The position numbers and the translations under genes were made by a program. From assembly GCA_023422975.1 (NCBI GenBank), contig JAFAGF010000145.1, forward strand, positions 1-6,517: a stretch of 6,517 nt of DNA, in the 5' to 3' direction. The notes beneath the pieces are model-generated. The model ran no database searches, was not told the DNA's origin, and was given only the letters and a program-made list of their open reading frames with translations. Source of the DNA: Pseudomonadota bacterium (GTDB lineage Bacteria > Pseudomonadota > Gammaproteobacteria > Burkholderiales > Burkholderiaceae_C). Every line of letters starts with the position of its first letter. The stretch's first letter is position 1. Shown here one piece after another: positions 5,367-6,517 of the stretch.

Positions 5367-6272
5367 CTATCGCAAACCCTGCTCCCGACCTTTTTGGAGC
5401 ATGCTGCGCATTTGCTCCAAAGAGACCGCACTCTCGCGCTCCACAGCCACACGGGGCGCGGGTTTGAAGGCATGGCCATACACCAGCTCAAAGGTCAAAG
5501 CGATCTGCCCCTCGCTGCTGTCAACACGCATGTACTGGTCGATGGACTGGTGCAAAGCCCGAAGCCACGCCTTGCCGCGCAGCCCTGCAAAACGCTGTGG
5601 GTGCAAGTTGCAACCCAGCTCACGCAACTCCTGCAACAAGCGCTGCGGCGTTGCAAAAGTCAAGGTGATCGTCTCCATATCCATCACTGGCTCGGCAAAA
5701 CCCGCCTGCACCAGCATGTCACCCCAGTCATGCATGTCGGTATAGCTGTGCCCCGCAGCGGGCCAGCCCATCTGGGCATACAAGTCACGCAGCTCTTTGG
5801 CGGTGTCTGGCCCCAAGCATGAAAACATCACAAAACCATCTACCGCCAAAGCATCATGCCAAGCTTGCAGCATGTGCATGGGCTGCGCCTGCTGGTGCAG
5901 CGCCATGTTGGCCCATAGCATGTCAACCGAGCCTTTGACAGGCATTGCCACCGACGTTTTCGCCGCCCCCCAATTGGGCTTCCACCAAGGCTTGGCCCAC
6001 TGCGCTTGAGCCACAGCTTGCATGCGCGGCGCCACTTCCACCACATGGCACTGCGCTTGCGGATAACGCTGCGCCACCAATGCATGGGCCTGCACGCCTC
6101 CGCGCACTGGCTGCCAGTCACACCATGTTTTCGGCGTGCGGCAAATCCATTGCAAACGGTCTTCCATCCGACGCCCTACCTCTTCGTGCAGCCAAGGCGA
6201 TTGCGCAGGGGCAGCAAGCTGCCAGCGTGCAGCAGCCGTCGGATCGATGGTGGGGGGCAAGTTCTCAGACAT
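5367..6272 (-). CDS. BioC-like methyltransferase-fold protein
   Basis: The 301-residue protein resembles BioC-type class I methyltransferases (malonyl-ACP O-methyltransferase of biotin synthesis) as they appear in Burkholderiales. Family-like features are P-P-T-I-D-P at the N terminus, V-D-M-L-W-A-N-M-A-L-H (116-126), the strand F-V-M-F-S-C-L-G-P-D-T (147-157) and M-H-D-W-G-D-M-L-V-Q-A-G-F (180-192). The usual glycine-rich SAM motif I (D-x-G-x-G-x-G) is not visible; its place is taken by W-C-D-W-Q-P-V-R-G-G (50-59). Cofactor use and substrate are therefore uncertain. No bio genes lie alongside. The ATG at 6272 is chosen because residues after it match the family start; an in-frame ATG at 6302 would add ten residues, and neither has a clear ribosome binding site. 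It points away from comF and towards the cox operon. Confidence 0.8.
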   Translation of the reverse strand: MSENLPPTIDPTAAARWQLAAPAQSPWLHEEVGRRMEDRLQWICRTPKTWCDWQPVRGGVQAHALVAQRYPQAQCHVVEVAPRMQAVAQAQWAKPWWKPNWGAAKTSVAMPVKGSVDMLWANMALHQQAQPMHMLQAWHDALAVDGFVMFSCLGPDTAKELRDLYAQMGWPAAGHSYTDMHDWGDMLVQAGFAEPVMDMETITLTFATPQRLLQELRELGCNLHPQRFAGLRGKAWLRALHQSIDQYMRVDSSEGQIALTFELVYGHAFKPAPRVAVERESAVSLEQMRSMLQKGREQGLR

Positions 6273-6291
6273 GAAGCATTCATTCCACAAC

Positions 6292-6321
6292 CCCGCTGCC
6301 ATACGGCATGGCAGCAGCGGG
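6292..6321. repeat. Inverted repeat between the BioC-like gene and comF
   Basis: Two alternative stems share this stretch: GCTGCCA (6295-6301) with TGGCAGC (6309-6315), and CCCGCTGC (6292-6299) with GCAGCGGG (6314-6321). It would form a hairpin in the leader of the minus-strand gene and overlaps the upstream alternative ATG at 6302. It could be an operator shared by the divergent genes. No U run follows. Confidence 0.35.
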
Positions 6322-6330
6322 TGCCGCGGC

Positions 6331-6338
6331 AGTATATT
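6331..6338. promoter_or_regulatory. Overlapping divergent -10-like boxes
   Basis: TATATT at 6333-6338 on the plus strand and TATACT at 6336-6331 on the minus strand each match TATAAT in five of six bases and share four bases. No good -35 box is visible for either. The plus-strand box would start transcription almost at the comF ATG (6345); the minus-strand box would start near 6324, ahead of the BioC-like gene. Confidence 0.35.
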
Positions 6339-6344
6339 GATTTC

Positions 6345-6517
6345 ATGCTGCCGCGCTGGCCAACATGGCTATCCCCTTTTGCAAGAGGCCGACTCACACT
6401 GCCCAGCCAATGCCTGGCTTGCCATGCATGGCCCTGTGCCGATGTGCTGTGCACCGCTTGCCAGCAGCGTTTTATGCAGCCCGTCTTTCGCTGCACTGGC
6501 TGCGCCCTGGCTCTGCC
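6345..6517 (+). CDS. comF: ComF family protein (N-terminal 57 residues; 3' end outside window)
   Basis: ComF proteins have an N-terminal double zinc-ribbon followed by a phosphoribosyltransferase-type domain; they are linked to DNA uptake in naturally competent bacteria and are conserved in many others. Visible here is the cysteine pattern C23-x2-C26, C36-x2-C39 and C50-x2-C53, with the A-W-P and Q-P-V-F-R-C contexts typical of the family. The phosphoribosyltransferase domain lies beyond the window. The ATG at 6345 is the natural start; a GTG at 6321 is in frame but upstream of the family start. No Shine-Dalgarno sequence precedes the ATG. It is transcribed divergently from the BioC-like gene, an arrangement I have seen in Comamonadaceae-type genomes. 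Confidence 0.88.
   Translation, partial: MLPRWPTWLSPFARGRLTLPSQCLACHAWPCADVLCTACQQRFMQPVFRCTGCALAL

Noticed and set aside
5945..6274. 109-residue plus-strand frame opposite the BioC-like gene
   Set aside because: Antisense to a gene with a recognised family pattern; Ala/Pro-rich shadow composition.

Overview
The window looks like chromosomal DNA from a betaproteobacterium, most likely Burkholderiales and probably Comamonadaceae. The basis is protein similarity I recognise: the CoxA core, the gene order around the oxidase genes, and a BioC-like protein beside comF. The genus cannot be read from the sequence. Nothing looks mobile: I see no transposase, integrase, tRNA, rRNA or CRISPR array, and base composition looks even throughout.

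Positions 1-4896, minus strand, hold the front half of an aa3/caa3-type (A-family heme-copper) cytochrome c oxidase operon. In transcription order it runs coxB (subunit II), coxA (subunit I), a 51-residue one-helix assembly-type protein, ctaG (Cox11, CuB insertion), a 66-residue DUF2970 protein and coxC (subunit III, cut by the left edge). The genes are packed very tightly, with stop/start overlaps or gaps of a few bases, so translational coupling is likely. CoxB and CoxA carry their main metal and heme ligands, and together with CtaG and CoxC they describe a terminal oxidase that takes electrons from cytochrome c through the CuA centre to heme a and the heme a3-CuB site, pumping protons.

The most notable object is CoxB. 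It has the usual signal peptide, two-helix anchor and CuA domain, then a fused cytochrome c domain, then a Pro/Ala-rich linker and a C-terminal OmpA-like domain that keeps the Asp/Arg pair used for peptidoglycan binding. This predicts an inner-membrane oxidase physically tethered to the cell wall.

Positions 4897-5366 form a 470-base gap with no convincing gene. It holds a candidate sigma-70 promoter overlapped by an FNR/ANR-like box (9 of 10 specified bases), two hairpins that would lie early in a long 5' leader, and several perfect dyads closer to coxB. This suggests oxygen-responsive control.

Positions 5367-6272, minus strand, encode a BioC-like methyltransferase-fold protein with a non-canonical SAM motif I. 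Divergent from it, at 6345 and cut by the right edge, comF begins on the plus strand with its Cys-rich zinc-binding N terminus. The short space between these two genes has a hairpin and overlapping, oppositely oriented -10-like boxes.
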